NCBI GenBank assembly: GCA_009846685.1
Contig: VWVY01000003.1
Location: 186,001 to 250,000, forward strand
Direction of reading: 5' to 3'
Origin: Rhizobiales bacterium SYSU XM002
Lineage (GTDB): Bacteria; Pseudomonadota; Alphaproteobacteria; Rhizobiales; Beijerinckiaceae
Length of the DNA stretch: 64,000 bases
The notes under the pieces are model-generated. The model searched no databases, was not told the DNA's origin, and saw only the letters and a program-made list of their open reading frames with translations. Positions 60,410 to 64,000 of the stretch are shown one piece after another; position 1 is the stretch's first letter, and every line of letters starts with the position of its first letter. The position numbers were made by a program, and so were the translations under genes.

Positions 60410-63283
60410 TCAGTTGGCGAAGGCTTCTTCGAGGAAAGCCTGAAGCTGGGCGACGTGCTTGGACATCTGGCCAACCGCCGTCGAGGCAGCAGCCGGACGG
60501 CCGGCATAACGGGCGCGCTTGGTCGAGGAACCGGCCTGCGCGAGCACCCATTCGAGGTAGGGCTCGACGAAGGACCACGAACCCATGTTCTTGGGCTCTT
60601 CCTGGCACCAGACCACATCCGCCTTCTTGAAGCGGGCGAGTTCCTGCGCCACCGACTTCAGCGGGAACGGATAGAGCTGCTCGACCCGAAGGAGATAGAC
60701 GTCATCGATGCCACGTTTCTCGCGCTCCTCGAGAAGGTCAAAATAGACCTTGCCCGAGCAGAGGATGACGCGGCGGATCTTGGCGTCCGGCTTCAGCTTG
60801 GTCGACGAGCGACCCGCCTCGGCATCGTCCTGCAGGATGCGGTGGAACGAGGTGCCTTCCACGAACTCCGAAAGATCGGAAACGCAGCGCTTGTGGCGCA
60901 GGAGGCTCTTCGGCGTCATCAGGATCAGCGGCTTGCGGAAGTCACGCCTGATCTGCCGGCGCAGCACATGGAAGTAGTTCGCCGGCGTCGTGCAGTTCGC
61001 GACCTGCATATTGTCCTCCGCGCAGAGCTGGAGGAAGCGCTCGAGGCGAGCGGAGGAGTGCTCGGGCCCCTGTCCTTCGTAGCCATGCGGCAGGAGGCAG
61101 ACGAGACCGCTCATGCGCAGCCACTTGCGCTCGCCCGAGGAAATGAACTGGTCGAACAGAACCTGCGCGCCGTTCGCGAAATCGCCGAACTGGGCTTCCC
61201 AAAGCGTCAGCGCATTCGGCTCCGAGAGCGAATAGCCATATTCGAACCCGAGAACTGCCTCTTCCGAGAGCATCGAGTTGATGACCTCGTATTTCGCCTG
61301 CCCCGCCTGGATGTGGTTGAGCGGGGTGTGCCGGGCCTCGGTCTCCTGATCGATCAACACCGAATGGCGCTGCGAGAAGGTGCCACGCTCGCAGTCCTGA
61401 CCCGACAGGCGGACGCGATGTCCTTCGGTGACAAGGCTGCCGAAGGCAAGCGCTTCGCCCATCGCCCAATCGATCCCCTCGCCGGTCTCGATCATCTTGC
61501 GGCGATTGTCGAGGAAGCGCTGGATGGTCTTGTGGAGATTGAAGTCCTTGGGCGTCTTGGTCAGCGCAAGGCCGATTTCCTTGATCCGGTCGGTCGCGAC
61601 ACCGGACTGGCCGCGGCGCGGATCTTCCTCCGCTTCCTTGACCGACTTCAGGCCCGCCCACTTGCCGTCGAGCCAATCGGCCTTGTTCGGCTTGTAGGCC
61701 TGGCCAGCGTCGAATTCGGCCTCGAGGCGCTGGCGCCAGTCGGCCTTCATCTTGTCGACCTCGCCCTCGGTGACGACGCCCTCGGAGATGAGCTTTGCAG
61801 CATACATCTCCAGCGTCGTCTTGTGGGCGCGGATCTTCTTGTACATCAGCGGCTGGGTGAATGCCGGCTCGTCGCCCTCGTTGTGGCCGAAGCGGCGGTA
61901 GCACCACATGTCGATCACGACCGGACGCTGGAACTTCATGCGGAATTCGGTCGCGACCTTCGCCGCGAACACCACCGCCTCCGGATCGTCGCCGTTAACG
62001 TGGAAGATCGGCGCCTCGACGATCTTCGCCACATCAGACGGGTAGGGCGAGGAGCGGGAATAACGCGGATAGGTGGTGAAGCCGATCTGGTTGTTGATGA
62101 TGAAATGCACCGAACCGCCGGTGCGGTGGCCCTTGAGGCCGGAAAGGCCGAAGCACTCCGCAACGACGCCCTGACCCGCAAAGGCCGCATCGCCGTGCAG
62201 CAGCAGCGGCATCACCGCGCGACGGTCTTCCGGCGGGCAGCCGACCTGATCCTGCTTCGCGCGCACCTTGCCGAGCACGACCGGGTTGACGATCTCGAGA
62301 TGCGAGGGGTTCGGCGTCAGCGAAAGATGGACGCGGTTGCCGTCGAACTCCCGATCGGAGGAGGCGCCGAGGTGATACTTCACGTCGCCCGAGCCTTCGA
62401 CATCGTCGGGCGCGAAGGAACCGCCCTTGAATTCATGGAACAGCGCGCGATGGGTCTTGCCCATCACCTGCGTCAGCACGTTGAGGCGGCCGCGATGGGC
62501 CATGCCGAGCACGATTTCCTGGCAGCCGAGGTTGCCGCCACGCTTGATGATCTGCTCCAGCGCCGGAATGAGGCTCTCGCCGCCATCAAGTCCGAAGCGC
62601 TTGGTACCGGTGAACTTGACGTCGAGAAACTTCTCGAAGCCTTCCGCCTCGACAAGCTTGTTGAGGATCGCGCGCTTGCCCTCGCGGGTGAAGGTGATCT
62701 CCTTGTCCGGCCCCTCGATGCGCTCCTGAAGCCAGCTCTTCGCAGCCGGATCGGAGATATGCATGAATTCGTAGCCGATCGTCTCGCAGTAGGTGCGGCG
62801 CAGGATCGTCAGCATCTGGCGGATGGTGGCGAACTCGAGCCCGAGCACATGATCGATGAAGATCTTGCGGTCCCAGTCGGCTTCAGTGAAGCCGTAGGAC
62901 GAGGGATGCAGTTCCTCGTGGTCCTTGCGCGGCTCGATCCCCAGCGGATCGAGATTGGCGTGAAGATGTCCGCGCATCCGATAGGCGCGGATCATCATCA
63001 GGGCATGGACGGAATCTCGCGCGGCACGCTGAAGATCGGCTTCCGACAGCACCGAACCCTTGGCCTCGGCCTTGCCCTTGAGCTTGTCGCCAACGGCTTT
63101 CTCGATCGCGGCCCAGTCACCGTCGAGCGCCGAGATCAACTCGCCCTTCGCCGCAACCGGCCAGTTCTGCCGCTTCCATGACGGCGCGGGGGTCGCATCG
63201 CCCGAAATCGATTCGAGATAGGCGGCGGAGGAGCCGACCAGAGCGGAGAGATCTTCGGAATTGGTGTCGAAATCGCGATCCAT
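60410..63283 (-). CDS. sucA: 2-oxoglutarate dehydrogenase E1 component
   Basis: A 957-residue thiamine-diphosphate enzyme that decarboxylates 2-oxoglutarate. The N-terminal MDRDFDTNSEDLSALVGSSA and the WRQNWPVAAKGELISALDGD-like segment are typical; ThDP-binding GDAAFAGQGVVAECFGLSGL and HFIINNQIGFTTYPRYSRS are clear, and the transketolase-like domain contains GFEYGYSLSEPNALTLWEAQFGDFANG. The ATG at 63283 is preferred over an upstream Met at 63325 because AAGG sits 9 nt before it. It follows sucD by 144 nt on the same strand; the order sucD-sucA-sucB is the usual one. Confidence 0.97.
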   Translation of the reverse strand: MDRDFDTNSEDLSALVGSSAAYLESISGDATPAPSWKRQNWPVAAKGELISALDGDWAAIEKAVGDKLKGKAEAKGSVLSEADLQRAARDSVHALMMIRAYRMRGHLHANLDPLGIEPRKDHEELHPSSYGFTEADWDRKIFIDHVLGLEFATIRQMLTILRRTYCETIGYEFMHISDPAAKSWLQERIEGPDKEITFTREGKRAILNKLVEAEGFEKFLDVKFTGTKRFGLDGGESLIPALEQIIKRGGNLGCQEIVLGMAHRGRLNVLTQVMGKTHRALFHEFKGGSFAPDDVEGSGDVKYHLGASSDREFDGNRVHLSLTPNPSHLEIVNPVVLGKVRAKQDQVGCPPEDRRAVMPLLLHGDAAFAGQGVVAECFGLSGLKGHRTGGSVHFIINNQIGFTTYPRYSRSSPYPSDVAKIVEAPIFHVNGDDPEAVVFAAKVATEFRMKFQRPVVIDMWCYRRFGHNEGDEPAFTQPLMYKKIRAHKTTLEMYAAKLISEGVVTEGEVDKMKADWRQRLEAEFDAGQAYKPNKADWLDGKWAGLKSVKEAEEDPRRGQSGVATDRIKEIGLALTKTPKDFNLHKTIQRFLDNRRKMIETGEGIDWAMGEALAFGSLVTEGHRVRLSGQDCERGTFSQRHSVLIDQETEARHTPLNHIQAGQAKYEVINSMLSEEAVLGFEYGYSLSEPNALTLWEAQFGDFANGAQVLFDQFISSGERKWLRMSGLVCLLPHGYEGQGPEHSSARLERFLQLCAEDNMQVANCTTPANYFHVLRRQIRRDFRKPLILMTPKSLLRHKRCVSDLSEFVEGTSFHRILQDDAEAGRSSTKLKPDAKIRRVILCSGKVYFDLLEEREKRGIDDVYLLRVEQLYPFPLKSVAQELARFKKADVVWCQEEPKNMGSWSFVEPYLEWVLAQAGSSTKRARYAGRPAAASTAVGQMSKHVAQLQAFLEEAFAN

Positions 63284-63426
63284 GGCTTTGACCTTGAAGT
63301 CCTTCTGGTGCCCTGCCCGATTCACACCGCCCTGGATTGTTCCGGGCGGCTTGTGGTTCTTGAACGCGGGCGGGAATTGATCCGCCCGCGATAGAGGCGC
63401 CGATTGCGCGCCATTACGTCACGGCA

Positions 63427-64000
63427 TCACTTGCCCTTCAGCACGTCGACAAGCGTCTTGCCGAGGCGCGCCGGCGACGGCGAGACGCGGATGCCCGCGG
63501 CTTCCATCGCCGCGATCTTGTCCTCGGCGCCACCCTTGCCGCCCGAGATGATCGCGCCGGCATGGCCCATACGGCGGCCTGGAGGCGCCGTGCGACCGGC
63601 GATGAAGCCAACCATCGGCTTCTTGCGGCCACGCTTCGCCTCGTCCTTGATGAACTGCGCCGCGTCTTCCTCGGCCGAGCCACCGATCTCGCCGATCATG
63701 ATGATCGACTCGGTCTTCGGGTCGGCAAGGAACATCTCAAGCATGTCGATATATTCGGTGCCCTTGACCGGGTCGCCGCCGATACCGACCGCCGTCGTCT
63801 GGCCGAGGCCCTCCACCGTGGTCTGGAACACCGCTTCATAGGTCAATGTGCCGGAACGCGAGACGATTCCGACATTGCCGGGGCGGAAGATATTCGCCGG
63901 CATGATGCCGATCTTCGATTCGCCGGCCGTGACGACGCCGGGGCAGTTCGGACCGATGAGGCGCGACTTCGAACCGTCGAGCGCGCGCTTCACCTTGATC
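63427..64000 (-). CDS. sucD: Succinate-CoA ligase alpha subunit, C-terminal part (runs off the window)
   Basis: The last ~190 residues of Suc[22 protein letters not shown] and [20 protein letters not shown] are CoA-ligase domain sequence, and the phosphorylated active-site histidine lies in [16 protein letters not shown]. The sequence ends normally at DVLKGK. The N-terminal CoA-binding domain is beyond position 64000, and sucC is expected upstream of it. It precedes sucA, consistent with the alphaproteobacterial sucCDAB order. Confidence 0.95.
   Translation of the reverse strand, partial: IKVKRALDGSKSRLIGPNCPGVVTAGESKIGIMPANIFRPGNVGIVSRSGTLTYEAVFQTTVEGLGQTTAVGIGGDPVKGTEYIDMLEMFLADPKTESIIMIGEIGGSAEEDAAQFIKDEAKRGRKKPMVGFIAGRTAPPGRRMGHAGAIISGGKGGAEDKIAAMEAAGIRVSPSPARLGKTLVDVLKGK

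Noticed and set aside
59126-63181. A 1351-codon plus-strand open frame across sucB and sucA
   Set aside because: Same explanation: composition artefact opposite highly expressed genes; the peptide is Arg/His/Glu-rich without domain signatures.

Overview
The window is a contiguous piece of a GC-rich alphaproteobacterial chromosome, most likely of the order Hyphomicrobiales (Rhizobiales). The lineage call rests on gene content: an FnrN/FixK-type regulator beside a cbb3 oxidase gene, the aerobic cobaltochelatase pair CobS/CobT, an RpoH-like sigma factor, a CarD-family regulator, a 7Fe ferredoxin, a SUV3-like helicase, an F1-only ATP synthase operon (atpHAGDC, no Fo genes) and the 2-oxoglutarate dehydrogenase cluster. 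I see no prophage, insertion sequence, CRISPR array or plasmid backbone. The genus cannot be fixed from what I can see.

Layout. 1-1527: 5' end of ccoN and a Crp/Fnr regulator, with an FNR-type box between them. 1662-6691: an ABC transporter operon resembling ugpBAEC, with a creatininase-family gene inserted between the permeases and a Pho-box-like repeat upstream. 6780-6856: tRNA-Arg(CCT). 6902-11550: SNase-like protein, M48 lipoprotein protease, RpoH-type sigma factor, CarD, FdxA. 11670-17300: S4 protein, SUV3-like helicase, a geneless stretch rich in GANTC sites, a DUF3108 protein and rpmB. 17355-23450: phytase-like esterase, CobT, HAD, GNAT and CobS in one overlapping operon, then a J-domain protein and BolA.

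23522-34177: CNNM/CBS protein, MFS transporter, thiolase, sterol-desaturase-family hydroxylase, DNA polymerase IV, DUF1850 protein, tyrosine phosphatase, pyrophosphatase, a small glycine-rich membrane protein, MtgA, a citrate-lyase-beta-like CoA lyase and a beta carbonic anhydrase. 34181-38001: 2-hydroxyacid dehydrogenase and a three-gene TRAP transporter. 38427-46164: D,D-carboxypeptidase, EamA transporter, COG0523 GTPase, acyl-CoA synthetase, TerC, Lrp/AsnC regulator and an outer-membrane barrel protein. 46198-51351: F1 ATP synthase operon with an extra small gene between atpD and atpC. 51658-56935: PriA, XerC, DUF4337 protein, a membrane protein and a GST. 56942-64000: lpd, an SDR, sucB, sucA and the 3' part of sucD.

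Most of the window is core metabolism (TCA cycle E1/E2/E3, F1 ATPase, pyrophosphatase, cbb3 oxidase) mixed with housekeeping information genes. The items most worth a second look are the unassigned 64-codon gene inside the atp operon, the GANTC (CcrM-type) cluster at 15349-15687, the tandem hairpins in the carD leader, the Pho-box-like repeat and creatininase gene of the ugp operon, and paired palindromes in the acyl-CoA synthetase/terC divergent promoter. No completely new multi-gene system was evident.
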